Notes: generated by a model from the sequence alone, not told the origin. Shown: positions 32,584-41,428, counted from the stretch's first letter. The stretch is DNA of 64,000 nucleotides from Bacteroidales bacterium (GCA_016788045.1 JAEUTG010000015.1:1-64000), one strand, 5' to 3'. A program made the numbers and translations.

Positions 32584-32787
32584 GCATTTAGCTTAATAAA
32601 CAAAACAGCATGATCCCCTCAGTTGCGGGATGAGGTTACTTTTTGAGCTCAGCGATCATATTTCCTTGTTTTGCCGACATATCGATCAAATTCGGCTGTT
32701 CTGTTTCTTTACTGATAAGCAGAAAAATCAGTATTCATAGGTATTTACTGTTCTCAGGCGATGAGCGAAATTTGTCAAAAACTCAAC

Positions 32788-33339
32788 ATGAAACAAAGTT
32801 TATCCTTCATACTGATTGCATTTTCTTTTCTTACCGCTGCATTGGTATTTACCTCCTGCGAAGCCGTTGAAGAGCTCACCGAAACAGACACCGAAAAAGC
32901 AATCCGGATTTTCACTGCCGGTGTGTGGAATGTCGATACCCTGGTTACCAAAACCGATCTTTTCAGCGGAGGCATCAGCAACATTCAGACCGATTCAACC
33001 TTCAGCAATTACGGTACCATTGAGTTTCAGAAACCCAACCAGACTGTACCCGGCTATGGAGCAGGCTACATGATACACCGCTACACGAAAAACGGCATCA
33101 GCCGCATAGATACCGCTGCCTGGGTTCCCTACAATTTTAACTCAGGCAACAACAACTACATTACCTTGTTCTTTGCCCTGCCTGGCCAGGATATTGTGGT
33201 GGATGGTTATGATATGTACCTCGATCTGGTGGAGTTAAGTGATAAACGTATCCGCATCTCGGGGTGGCGTCGCGAAACCATTCAGGGTGGTTCGGGTGGA
33301 AGTTACGGAACTTACCGCAGGTACCATCTTACCCGGTAA
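32788..33339 (+). CDS. Lipoprotein of unknown function
   Basis: From this ATG the product is 183 residues with a clean lipoprotein signal (MKQSLSF..., lipobox VFTSC, Cys24). I prefer this start to one nine codons upstream (32761) because that extension precedes a normal signal peptide. The mature protein has alternating Gly/Tyr/Asn-rich strands (YGAGYMIHRY, YNFNSGNNNYITLFFALPG) and ends GSGGSYGTYRRYHLTR. It resembles small lipocalin-like Bacteroidota lipoproteins, but no family is certain. It lies on the same strand as the lipoprotein upstream, with 204 bases between them. Confidence 0.7.
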   Translation: MKQSLSFILIAFSFLTAALVFTSCEAVEELTETDTEKAIRIFTAGVWNVDTLVTKTDLFSGGISNIQTDSTFSNYGTIEFQKPNQTVPGYGAGYMIHRYTKNGISRIDTAAWVPYNFNSGNNNYITLFFALPGQDIVVDGYDMYLDLVELSDKRIRISGWRRETIQGGSGGSYGTYRRYHLTR

Positions 33340-33359
33340 AAGTTCGGAAATGCATGAGA

Positions 33360-33377
33360 TCACCGATTATTCGGTGA
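33360..33377. terminator. Hairpin at the convergent gene end
   Basis: TCACCGA (33360-33366) and TCGGTGA (33371-33377) form a perfect 7-bp stem with loop TTAT. It sits between the lipoprotein gene and the convergent MORN gene and overlaps the stop codon of the latter. It lacks a T-run, so termination is uncertain. Confidence 0.35.
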
Positions 33378-34884
33378 ATTCAGGCTTTATTTTCACACCA
33401 TCGTACTTTTTCTCGGTTCCGTTCTGATAGGTAATAACCAGAAAAACAGTCCCGTCGGCATTGTATTGAATCCAATCGCCTGTTTTCATTCCGTTGATAT
33501 ATTCCCCTTCATCTTTCTTCTTTCCGTCGGGCCAGAACCAGATATGCCGCCCGTTGGGATTATCATCAATGTAGGATCCCTGAAACTCCGGGGTTCCGTC
33601 ATTATAAAAATACTTCCATTCGCCGTTGCGCATCCCGCCCCGGTAAGTCCCCTCCTCGCGATGATCACCCAGGTTGTAACTCCATTTGCCTTCTTCCAGG
33701 CCATCAAGAAATTCACCCTGAACGATGACCTGACCATTTTCATCGTATTCGGTGTAAATACCTTCTGATTTCCCATTGAAGAAGCTTTCTTCGCGCAGAA
33801 TATTTTTCGATTCATAAAACCATTTCCACAACCCATCAGGATTTCCCTGGTTGTTGTAGCTTCCTTCCTGCTCAAGTTCACCGTTGAGATGGTAAAAACG
33901 CCATTTGCCGGTTCTTTTTCCGTTCCGGTAAGTTCCCTCAGAGAGCAATTGTCCCGTTTCGTAATATTCTTTCCATGGTCCATCTTTAACACCCTCATCG
34001 TCAATTACTCCTTCTCCAACCATTTTCCCGTTTTTGAAAACATATGAAGCAACCACAGAACCGTTTTCAGCATACTCCCTGCGGATTCCTTCGGGAATTT
34101 CCCCCTTGTAACTTGCGACTGTTTTCACCTTTCCCGATGGATAATAATCGGTTCTGACATCCAGTTTAACCAGTTCAGGGGTCTCTTCCTGCTTCACATC
34201 ATTCACAAATTTCGAGACTTCAGTGAGCATTCCCTTTTCATCGTATTCTTTGAAGTATCCGTTTTTTTTATCATCGCGGTAGGTGCCTTCGGTTTTGATC
34301 TTTCCATCGGCATAAAAGAACTTCCAGCGGCCTTGCTTAAGCCCCTTGCTGTCGCGCCGGTTGATGTTTTCACGGTCAATAACAAATCCCCTGCGGTATT
34401 GTATCAGGGTAATGACGGTGCCATCGGGTGAGTACTCTTTGGCCATGCCACTCTCAAAACCATTTTCAAAATTCACTGTCCTCATGATTTTTCCATCAGG
34501 ATAATAGTAAACAGTCAGGCCCTGTTTTACATCGGCTGAGAAATTCTCTTCAACCACCTCATTTTGTCGTATGGTCCGTCGGATTCCTTCCTTTTTCCCG
34601 TTCAGGTATCCGATCTGAAGCGTAATTTTCCCGGTTTCATCATAAAAACTCCAGATACTGTCCAACTCGAAGTTTTTACGGTTTCCTTCTGATTTCAGGA
34701 TACCCGATTCCCAATATGTTTTCCAGTAACCATCAGGTTTTCCATTCTTCATCATTCCTTCACTCGAAACCTTTCCGTTCGGATGAAAAAACCTGTTATA
34801 CCCATCCGGATTCACCGTATTCTCCTGAGCTATGAGGACGGTACACACGAAGAATAAGAATATGGAAATCAGAAATCTTTGCAT
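33367..34884 (-). CDS. Exported MORN-variant (YwqK-like) repeat protein
   Basis: A 505-residue protein with signal peptide (MQRFLISIFLFFVCTVLIAQ) followed by about 20 tandem units of 20-24 residues with the pattern G-x-W-x-x-YY-x-x-G-x-x-x-x-EG-x-Y-x-NG-K-x-x-G. This is the MORN_2 variant found in so-called YwqK family antitoxin proteins; that name is a database label and nothing here suggests a toxin partner. The repeats should form an extended beta-sheet ribbon, probably for binding. It begins 36 bases after the nadA stop, so the two may share a transcript. Function is unknown. Confidence 0.82.
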   Translation of the reverse strand: MQRFLISIFLFFVCTVLIAQENTVNPDGYNRFFHPNGKVSSEGMMKNGKPDGYWKTYWESGILKSEGNRKNFELDSIWSFYDETGKITLQIGYLNGKKEGIRRTIRQNEVVEENFSADVKQGLTVYYYPDGKIMRTVNFENGFESGMAKEYSPDGTVITLIQYRRGFVIDRENINRRDSKGLKQGRWKFFYADGKIKTEGTYRDDKKNGYFKEYDEKGMLTEVSKFVNDVKQEETPELVKLDVRTDYYPSGKVKTVASYKGEIPEGIRREYAENGSVVASYVFKNGKMVGEGVIDDEGVKDGPWKEYYETGQLLSEGTYRNGKRTGKWRFYHLNGELEQEGSYNNQGNPDGLWKWFYESKNILREESFFNGKSEGIYTEYDENGQVIVQGEFLDGLEEGKWSYNLGDHREEGTYRGGMRNGEWKYFYNDGTPEFQGSYIDDNPNGRHIWFWPDGKKKDEGEYINGMKTGDWIQYNADGTVFLVITYQNGTEKKYDGVKIKPEFTE

Positions 34885-34920
34885 TGGGTAAAGTTAGTTG
34901 TTTCGTTTACAAAATCCGGC

Positions 34921-35901
34921 TTATTTTATAAGATTTGCAGCCTTTGAGATGTCAAGCATTTTTTGAATCGGCAACCTGGCAGCTGTGATGGTTAAATCAT
35001 CGAGCACAATTTCAGGTTTTTCGTCAGACAGGCATTTGTAAAGTTTTTCAAGGGTGTTCATCTTCATGAAAGGGCAATCGTTGCACGAACATGTTTCATC
35101 AGCCGGTACCACAATAAATTCCTTATCGGGAGAATACTTCTGCATCTGATGGATGATCCCTCCTTCGGTAGCTACAATATACCTTTTGCCCGTGTCTTTT
35201 CTTGTAAACTCAAGCATTGCTGCTGTGGACCCGATAAAATCAGCCAATGCCAATACCGGTCCCCGGCATTCGGGATGGGCAATCAGCTTGGCATCGGGGT
35301 TACTGATTTTTAGTTGTATCACTTTTTCATCGCTCAGCTGGTTGTGAACATGACAGCTGCCGTCCCACAAAATCATGTTTTTTCCGGTAACTGAATTGAT
35401 ATAGGCTCCCAGATTTTTATCCGGTGCGAAAATCAGTTTTTCGTTCTCAGGGAATGATTCAACAATCTGCCGGGCATTGCTGGAAGTACAAATGACATCA
35501 GACATGGTTTTAATCGCTGCAGAGCAATTGATATATGAAACAACACGATGACCCGGGTGAGCCTTTAAAAATGCACTGAATGGCTCCGGAGGGCAGCTGT
35601 CGGCCAATGAACAGCCTGCATTGAGATCAGGTAGCAGCACTTTTTTATCCGGACTGAGTATCTTCGCCGTTTCGGCCATGAAATGAACACCCGCGAATAC
35701 AATGATGTCAGCTTTTGTTTCCGCTGCCCGCTGCGAAAGCTGAAGACTGTCGCCAACAAAATCCGCTATATCCTGAATTTTTGCAACCTGGTAGTAATGT
35801 GCAAGGATAACGGCATTCTTCTGACGCTTCAGTTCGTGAATTTTAAAAATCAATTCCTCATTTGTCTGTTTTTCCGGCCGGACGATTTTTCCCTCTTCCA
35901 T
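34921..35901 (-). CDS. nadA: Quinolinate synthase NadA
   Basis: A 326-residue cytoplasmic [4Fe-4S] enzyme that condenses iminoaspartate with dihydroxyacetone phosphate to quinolinate in de novo NAD synthesis. Family motifs are AHYYQ (34-38), GDSLQLS, FAGVHFMAETAKIL (69-82), LNAGCSLADSCP (93-104), the segment around HPECRGP and TEGGIIHQM. Cluster ligands are most likely Cys97, Cys183 and a Cys of the C271-x-C273-x2-C276 group. Length fits the short NadA class. nadB and nadC are not in the window. The gene diverges from rpiB across a 517-base gap that holds several TGTTAACA-type repeats. Confidence 0.95.
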   Translation of the reverse strand: MEEGKIVRPEKQTNEELIFKIHELKRQKNAVILAHYYQVAKIQDIADFVGDSLQLSQRAAETKADIIVFAGVHFMAETAKILSPDKKVLLPDLNAGCSLADSCPPEPFSAFLKAHPGHRVVSYINCSAAIKTMSDVICTSSNARQIVESFPENEKLIFAPDKNLGAYINSVTGKNMILWDGSCHVHNQLSDEKVIQLKISNPDAKLIAHPECRGPVLALADFIGSTAAMLEFTRKDTGKRYIVATEGGIIHQMQKYSPDKEFIVVPADETCSCNDCPFMKMNTLEKLYKCLSDEKPEIVLDDLTITAARLPIQKMLDISKAANLIK

Positions 35902-36418
35902 CTTTTCAGTTTTAAATAATAAAATTTAATTTAAAAATCATTGTTGTTATTGGTCCTGTTAATTGTGTTGAAAAAATGCAGTTTTTTTTTCTTGCAAATT
36001 TCACTGTCAGGTGTTTGTCAACCTCTTATTAACAGGCTTTTTTTATCCGACCAGCACATTTACAGCCTGTTCAGTAATAATTAACAGCTAGTTGATAACG
36101 ATGTTTCAACACCCTGAACCGGCAAAAACAAGGCCAATCTGACGTTAATGATTTGTTAATTTTTAATAACAAATTTCTGTTTTTAACCAATGCTTCCTTT
36201 ACTTTTTGCTCTTAAAGTTCAGAAGGTTGATTTTACCGGAATTTACCAACAAAATTACACTGCAATTAACAAATAACTGTTAACAAAATATAAGAAACTG
36301 AAAACTAAAGTGCTGTATCTTTAGCCGAAAATTTGAGTTTTCGTAAACAATTCATTAAGAAGCGTATTTACCGGGTTCATCACCTGTTAACAGGTTTTTG
36401 ATTTAATTTTTATCAACA
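35902..36418. promoter_or_regulatory. nadA/rpiB divergent intergenic region with TTAACA/TGTTAA elements
   Basis: This 517-base AT-rich gap holds both divergent promoters. Elements seen are TTAACAG at 36029 and 36081, a perfect inverted repeat ATTTGTTA/TAACAAAT with 8-base spacer at 36151-36174, two TTAACAAA copies at about 36266 and 36280 (the second inside TGTTAACA at 36278-36285), and a 14-bp palindrome at 36382-36395. TATCTTTA near 36310 resembles a -7 box for rpiB. Such a cluster suggests binding of a dimeric regulator, perhaps sensing redox or NAD state, but this is inference. Confidence 0.45.
36382..36395. promoter_or_regulatory. 14-bp perfect palindrome ACCTGTTAACAGGT
   Basis: It lies 23 bases upstream of the rpiB ATG and is followed by a T-run. 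It could be an operator overlapping the leader. It shares the TGTTAACA core with 36278-36285 and with 22192-22205. Confidence 0.45.
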
Positions 36419-36868
36419 ATGTGGGATAAGACATCACCTTTGGCACTGGCAAGTGATCATGCAGGGTTTGAACTGAAATCATTTCTGATCAGATTTCTCT
36501 CATCTCAGGGATATACGTTTGAAGATTTGGGTACTTTTTCTTCCGGAAGCGTTGATTATCCTGATTTTGCCCATAAACTGGGGAAAGCTGTCAACGATGG
36601 TTTGTATGAACGTGGTATTGTAATCTGTGGCAGTGGAAATGGAGTGAACATAGTTGTCAATAAATATCCTCAGGTAAGAAGTGCCTTGTGCTGGAACAGT
36701 GAACAAGCAGAACTTACCCGTCGTCATAACGATGCGAATGTGCTTGCCCTTCCCGGCAGATTTATCGATTTTGACGAAGCCCAGAAAGCTGTTAAGTTGT
36801 TTCTGAATACAGAATTTGAAGGTGGCAGGCACAAAACAAGGGTTGATAAAATATCAAAACTGCTTTAA
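36419..36868 (+). CDS. rpiB: Ribose-5-phosphate isomerase B
   Basis: A 149-residue RpiB/LacAB family isomerase that interconverts ribose 5-phosphate and ribulose 5-phosphate. Motifs seen are ASDHAGFELK (11-20), DYPDFA (46-51), the catalytic-cysteine loop ICGSGNGVNIVVNK with Cys70, RRHNDANVLALPGR with His103 and TEFEGGRHKTRVDKI. The loop reads GSGNG instead of the more usual GTGIG; this occurs in the family and is probably harmless. lutB begins 6 bases after the stop, so they form an operon. Confidence 0.93.
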   Translation: MWDKTSPLALASDHAGFELKSFLIRFLSSQGYTFEDLGTFSSGSVDYPDFAHKLGKAVNDGLYERGIVICGSGNGVNIVVNKYPQVRSALCWNSEQAELTRRHNDANVLALPGRFIDFDEAQKAVKLFLNTEFEGGRHKTRVDKISKLL

Positions 36869-36874
36869 AATCTG

Positions 36875-38263
36875 ATGACCGAAATTTACAATAAATTCAG
36901 GCAGGATTCTGAAAATAAGGCGTTTGACCGCGAGCACAGGAGAAAGCTCGACTTCAATATCGGAAGATACGATGAGGCGGTGAAACGTGGAAAACAACAG
37001 TATGCCAACCTTGAACTGGCCCGGCAGAGGGCTGCTGCCATCAGGTACAGAGCAATTGCCGATCTTGAAAAAAACCTTGCTGACTTTGAATCGAATTTCG
37101 AACGAAATGGAGGTAAAGTTATCTGGGCACTGGATGCTGCCGATGCGTTGCGCGAGATTGAAACCATATTGCTGAACCACAAAGCTGCTAAAGTGGTGAA
37201 ATCGAAATCCATGGTTTCAGAAGAGATCAGCCTCAACGACCATCTCGAAAAATCTGGTATTGAAGTGCTTGAAACTGACCTTGGAGAGTATATTGTACAG
37301 CAGGCCGGAGAACATCCGTATCATATTGTTACACCGGCAATGCACAAATCCAAAGAAGATGTTGCAGTATTGTTTAATGAGAAGTTCGGACTGCCGGTAA
37401 AAAGTACTCCCGAAGACATCACAGCTTATGTCAGAAAAAAACTTCGCGAAAAATTCTTCTACGCTGATGTAGGTATTACAGGCGCCAACTTCATTATTGC
37501 TGACACCGGTTCTGTCTGTGTTACCGAAAACGAAGGCAACGGGTTGCTTTCAATGTCTTTTCCCAAAGTTCATATCGTTGTTACAGGTATAGAAAAAGTA
37601 TTACCCTCCTTCCGCAATCTTGACCTTTTCTGGCCCTTGCTGGCTACACATGGAACCGGCCAGTATGTGACAGCCTATAACAGCCTCATCAGCGGGCCCC
37701 GCCAGGATGGGGAAACCGACGGACCCAAAGAGATGTATGTCGTGTTGCTCGATAACGGGCGTAGTCAGCTACTGGCACGTAAGAACCAGCGCAGGGCACT
37801 CAGTTGTATACGTTGCGGTGCCTGCCTTAATACCTGCCCGGTGTACAGGACCATTGGAGGACATGCATACGGAACCACATACTCAGGACCCATAGGTTCA
37901 GTGATAACTCCGTGGATTAAGGGAATGAATGAATACAAGCACATGAGTTTTGCCTCTTCCCTGTGTGGTAGCTGTACCGAAGTCTGTCCGGTTAAAATCA
38001 ATCTTCACGAATTGTTGCTGTACAACCGTAACGACAGTGTTAAACTGAAAACATTTACGGTATCTGAGGCTTTTTCAATGTTTGCCTGGAAAACCATCAT
38101 GCTTAACCGAAAATGGATGGATTTCGGAAGTCCCCGTCTTAAAAATTTTGTTCTGAACAAAGCATTTTCAAAACAATGGGGTTCCAGAAGAAAATTGCCT
38201 GTGGTAAGTGACAAGAATTTCAGGCAATTGTGGGAAGAACGTAAAGAAGGAAAATCAGGCTGA
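36875..38263 (+). CDS. lutB: LutB/YkgF-type iron-sulfur protein (lactate utilisation)
   Basis: A 462-residue LUD-domain protein with an N-terminal LUD region (about 60-300) and two [4Fe-4S] ferredoxin-like motifs: C311-x2-C314-x2-C317-x3-C321-P and C364-x2-C367-x3-C371-P. In the LutABC system LutB carries electrons in oxidation of L-lactate to pyruvate. The usual partners lutA and lutC are not next to it; the downstream gene is on the other strand. It is cotranscribed with rpiB. The family is clear; lactate oxidation as its role here is inferred. Confidence 0.9.
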   Translation: MTEIYNKFRQDSENKAFDREHRRKLDFNIGRYDEAVKRGKQQYANLELARQRAAAIRYRAIADLEKNLADFESNFERNGGKVIWALDAADALREIETILLNHKAAKVVKSKSMVSEEISLNDHLEKSGIEVLETDLGEYIVQQAGEHPYHIVTPAMHKSKEDVAVLFNEKFGLPVKSTPEDITAYVRKKLREKFFYADVGITGANFIIADTGSVCVTENEGNGLLSMSFPKVHIVVTGIEKVLPSFRNLDLFWPLLATHGTGQYVTAYNSLISGPRQDGETDGPKEMYVVLLDNGRSQLLARKNQRRALSCIRCGACLNTCPVYRTIGGHAYGTTYSGPIGSVITPWIKGMNEYKHMSFASSLCGSCTEVCPVKINLHELLLYNRNDSVKLKTFTVSEAFSMFAWKTIMLNRKWMDFGSPRLKNFVLNKAFSKQWGSRRKLPVVSDKNFRQLWEERKEGKSG

Positions 38264-38275
38264 TTGCTCCCTTAG

Positions 38276-39157
38276 TCAGAGATATTGTTTCATTACCTGC
38301 CTGACCCGGGCCATATACCCTTCTCCGAACAGATTTACATGCACCAGCAGTGGGTATAACTGACCTAGTCCTATCCTGCTTTTCCACCCGGGTTCAAGGG
38401 GATGTTGGTGATTATAGGCTTCATAAAAAACCGGGCTGAATCCTCCGAAAAGAAAGGTCATTGCGATGTCCATTTCCCTGTGACCGTAATAGACAGCCGG
38501 ATCTATCAGGCAGGGAGTTCCATCAGTGGCTGAGAGAAAATTACCGCTCCATAGATCTCCGTGAAGCAGCGATGGTGGTTCTTCAGGGTATAGATCAGGA
38601 AGTCTTTTGTAAATCAATCCGAGCCACTTCAAATCCTGAGCACTCATCAAGCCACTGGCGTGCGCCTGCTCAGCCATAGGATTCAACCTTTGATTGATCA
38701 GAAATGAACTCCAGGTTTCATGCAGATCATTCCACTGTTTGAGAGAACCAATATAATTGTCAGAAGAAAAGCCGAAATGAGTGGAAGTGTGACTGTGCAG
38801 CACGGCTGTCTTCATACCGAACGATTCCCAGAAATCACCGGCAGGCAGGCAGGGATGCAGGTATTCTAGTAACAGAAATGAATAAATTCCGGTATCAGCC
38901 CAATGAATTACCCGGGGAACCCTGATACATCCGCAACTTTCCAGTGTCTTCAGTCCTTCGGCTTCTGCCCTGAACATCCCTGGAAACCGATCGGCATAAT
39001 TGTATTTCAGGAAGAAATCACCCTGCTTGCATTTAACATGAAAGGAAGTATTTATTGAACCGCCTGAAACAGACTTCACCGATATGATATCCAAAGGATG
39101 GCCATCATCTTCCTGCATCCTGTAATGCAGGTAATCACTGATTTCAGCAGGTAACAT
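38276..39157 (-). CDS. Fructosamine kinase family protein
   Basis: A 293-residue kinase with the aminoglycoside phosphotransferase-like fold. Seen are GGSINTSFHV (nucleotide loop), FLKYN, the catalytic HGDLWSGNFL and the metal-binding IDPAVYYGHREMDIAMT, all typical of fructosamine-3-kinase/ketosamine-3-kinase proteins. These phosphorylate sugar-amine adducts on proteins or small molecules so that the adduct falls off (deglycation). Length is normal. It is convergent with lutB, with a 12-base gap and no clear terminator. Confidence 0.9.
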   Translation of the reverse strand: MLPAEISDYLHYRMQEDDGHPLDIISVKSVSGGSINTSFHVKCKQGDFFLKYNYADRFPGMFRAEAEGLKTLESCGCIRVPRVIHWADTGIYSFLLLEYLHPCLPAGDFWESFGMKTAVLHSHTSTHFGFSSDNYIGSLKQWNDLHETWSSFLINQRLNPMAEQAHASGLMSAQDLKWLGLIYKRLPDLYPEEPPSLLHGDLWSGNFLSATDGTPCLIDPAVYYGHREMDIAMTFLFGGFSPVFYEAYNHQHPLEPGWKSRIGLGQLYPLLVHVNLFGEGYMARVRQVMKQYL

Positions 39158-39166
39158 CTGCCTGGA

Positions 39167-39616
39167 TCAGAAAAGGAAAAAGTTGTTGTAATACCTTTTT
39201 CTGAAGAACCTTTCAACAAGAAGCAACATGGTGAGAGAAAAGAAAATAACGAGGGTAACGGTAGATTCACGCAAAAGTCCTGATATTCTGGATAGTCCGT
39301 CAAACAAACCCAATCCGGAATGAAGCAGCGTACGCAGAATTCCAGGATCTGAAGGCAATTCAATCTTAAGAAAAGGTAACTGAGCAAAGATCATTACAAT
39401 GACAATAACGAGGGCTGCCCCTATTCCTATATAAGCCCAGAGCATCTGACGCCGGTATTCTCCTGAAGTTGTGGCTACGGGTTCAACTCCTGAATAGACC
39501 TGCTGCATAATGCCCTCAGTAAACCCATGGGGAGCTTTTTCGACGGGCATTTTGTCAAAAAGATCAAACAAAAACCGATCGTTGATCTCTTCGTTGCTGA
39601 TATGGTTGTTTTTCAT
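39167..39616 (-). CDS. Small two-helix membrane protein, candidate anti-sigma factor
   Basis: A 149-residue protein with a cytoplasm-like N-terminus (1-60), a first membrane helix at about 63-83, and a second near 118-135 followed by a basic tail RFFRKRYYNNFFLF. It starts 20 bases after the stop of the ECF sigma factor gene, the usual place for the cognate anti-sigma factor, and its N-terminal MxxEKAPxGF pattern occurs in proteins found beside Bacteroidota sigma factors. No zinc-binding HxxxCxxC motif is present. Anti-sigma function is inferred from position and topology only. Confidence 0.65.
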   Translation of the reverse strand: MKNNHISNEEINDRFLFDLFDKMPVEKAPHGFTEGIMQQVYSGVEPVATTSGEYRRQMLWAYIGIGAALVIVIVMIFAQLPFLKIELPSDPGILRTLLHSGLGLFDGLSRISGLLRESTVTLVIFFSLTMLLLVERFFRKRYYNNFFLF

Positions 39617-39636
39617 GACTACAAAATTAAAAATTA

Positions 39637-40212
39637 TTAACGCATCTGAGGCACTGCCGAACCCAGGAGTGCGTGCATTTCTGAGTACAGTTTCCTGCGA
39701 ATCCTGTGTAATTTGACTTTCACATTTGCCTCACTCAATCCGGTTACAGACGAAATTTCATCAACACTCAACCTGTTGTGATAGAAGAAATTCACCAGTA
39801 GCTGATCTTCGGGTCCCAGGGTTAACATTGCCTTCTGCAGTGCATTCAGTTGCTCTTCAGGCTCTGATTGAGACAGGTTCTCCCGAAAATCATCGGTACT
39901 GTAGTTTTCTATCAGTTTATCATCAATGGCTGTGGTTGTAATTTGTTTTTTTCTGGTTCGTGAAATAGCAGTGTTGTAGGCAATTCTGAAAAGCCAGGTA
40001 CTGAAACGGGCCTCCTGTTTAAAACCAGGAAGTGCCTGATAAGCTTTGAGAAAAGTATCCTGGGCTGTTTCTTCTGCCTCCTCCTGATTTTTCAATATCT
40101 TATGTACCACTGAATACACCAGGTCCTTGTAGCGGTCAACAATAACAGTATAGACTGCTGTATTGCCGTCAAGAATTTTACGGATTAATAAATTGTCGTC
40201 CTGATGATTCAT
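39637..40212 (-). CDS. RNA polymerase ECF-type sigma-70 factor
   Basis: A 191-residue sigma factor. Region 2 is at about 20-90 (DRYKDLVYSVVHKILKNQEEAEETAQDTFLKAYQALPGFKQEARFSTWLFRIAYNTA contains the -10 recognition helix). Region 4 is at about 125-180, with helix-turn-helix LSVDEISSVTGLSEANVKVKLHRIRRKL. No long C-terminal extension. It forms a unit with the downstream small membrane protein and faces the divergent DUF6249-like gene. Such trios are frequent in Bacteroidota, though what signal they sense is unknown. Confidence 0.92.
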   Translation of the reverse strand: MNHQDDNLLIRKILDGNTAVYTVIVDRYKDLVYSVVHKILKNQEEAEETAQDTFLKAYQALPGFKQEARFSTWLFRIAYNTAISRTRKKQITTTAIDDKLIENYSTDDFRENLSQSEPEEQLNALQKAMLTLGPEDQLLVNFFYHNRLSVDEISSVTGLSEANVKVKLHRIRRKLYSEMHALLGSAVPQMR

Positions 40213-40395
40213 CGCGGTATTTTAGACGTAACCCGGCAGTGCAGGTTACAATATTGGTAAGCTTAAAAATGGTGTTCCATTACAAAGCACTAATATACAA
40301 TAAATTGGAATGATATTTACAGATTTTGTAACCAAAATTTGAGCCTTGCGTCATAATGATCAGAAAACAAACAATAACGCTAAAACCAAAACACC

Positions 40396-40761
40396 ATGAA
40401 TGAATTTCTGATTCCTGCCACTGTATTTGCAACAATATATGGCATTGTTTATCTCGCAATAAGAAGGAAAGAGAGAATGGCTTTGATTGAACGAGGTCTT
40501 GATCCACTCTCTTTTGAAAAGAAATCCGACGATTTTTCGTCGCTCAAATACGGACTTTTGTTTACAGGAATTGGTTTTGGATTGATTCTGGCCAATATTC
40601 TTGTTTCCACAGGGGTTATGGACCGTGAAGCTGCTTATTTCTCACTGGTTTCTTTATTCGGAGGCATTGCGCTGATTCTCGATTACCTACTTGAGATCAG
40701 AATTTCGAAAAGAAGGGCGCTGAATGAAAAAGAAAGCCTTCTGAACAATCAGAATGAATAA
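40396..40761 (+). CDS. DUF6249-like membrane protein
   Basis: A 121-residue protein with three hydrophobic segments (about 4-22, 50-71 and 78-97). Between the first two is the conserved motif RRKERMALIERGLDP, typical of a Bacteroidota membrane family often encoded beside ECF sigma factors, as here (divergent, 183 bases apart). Function is unknown. Its last 13 bases overlap the 3' end of the convergent thpR gene. Confidence 0.75.
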   Translation: MNEFLIPATVFATIYGIVYLAIRRKERMALIERGLDPLSFEKKSDDFSSLKYGLLFTGIGFGLILANILVSTGVMDREAAYFSLVSLFGGIALILDYLLEIRISKRRALNEKESLLNNQNE

Positions 40762-41309
40762 CGGTCAATAACAGTATGTATCGGACCTTCGCGTAATAGC
40801 TGGCTTTCGTACAGATTGAATCCGCTTACATGTTGCTGTTGGATTTCAACATCATGAAAGCGTCCCATCAGTTGCTGAAAATACTTTTTGTCCTTTATCT
40901 CCCTGATGCGGCCCAGGGTAAGGTGAGGGACAAAATTTTGCCGGTCGCCCAGTATTCCTGCAGTTTCCAGTTGCTGAGAAACCTGTCTGGCCAGTTTCTG
41001 GAGTGTTTCATTCTCATCAATCCCAAACCAGATAACTTTTGGATCGTAGAAACTTCCGAAAATCCCCGTTCTGCTTATCCTGAGATCGAAAGCCTGAATT
41101 CCTGAGCAAGCTGAGTTGAGGGCAGCCTGAATCTGAGGCACTTCATCGGGAACCGTGTTTCCGATAAACTTTAGGGTCAGGTGAATATTGTCAGGTTCAA
41201 CCCATTTGATGATGTTAAAGTCAAGGGCCTGTCTGAGAAAATGGTAGGTAGTGGAGAAGGGTTCCTGAGGTTCAATTTTTATGGCAGCAAACAATCGCAG
41301 GTATTCCAT
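40749..41309 (-). CDS. thpR: RNA 2',3'-cyclic phosphodiesterase (2H family)
   Basis: A 186-residue 2H phosphoesterase with both HxTx motifs, HLTLKF and HLTLGR, about 80 residues apart, as in ThpR/LigT. It opens 2',3'-cyclic phosphates on RNA ends. I place the start at the ATG at 41309 (MEYLRLFAAI). The frame could be extended nine codons to a TTG, but that TTG overlaps a TATTTG promoter-like word. Confidence 0.88.
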   Translation of the reverse strand: MEYLRLFAAIKIEPQEPFSTTYHFLRQALDFNIIKWVEPDNIHLTLKFIGNTVPDEVPQIQAALNSACSGIQAFDLRISRTGIFGSFYDPKVIWFGIDENETLQKLARQVSQQLETAGILGDRQNFVPHLTLGRIREIKDKKYFQQLMGRFHDVEIQQQHVSGFNLYESQLLREGPIHTVIDRYSF

Positions 41310-41385
41310 GACATTGTCCTTTTCGTGATACTGCAAATATGCGAAAGAATTGTAAAAATTTTCTTTTAAAATCTGGAAAATGTTA

Positions 41386-41393
41386 TAAATTTG
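41386..41393 (+). promoter_or_regulatory. -7 box of the tRNA-Ala gene
   Basis: TAAATTTG matches TAnnTTTG 36 bases upstream of the tRNA 5' end. The -33 region is T-rich without a clean TTG. Confidence 0.55.
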
Positions 41394-41428
41394 CAGTCCC
41401 TGTCGGGTTGGTGTTTCAGCCTGCTTCC

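Noticed and set aside
33367-34884. Toxin-antitoxin system, because MORN_2 proteins are often labelled YwqK family antitoxin.
   Set aside because: The label is historical; there is no toxin-like partner gene, and the protein has a signal peptide.
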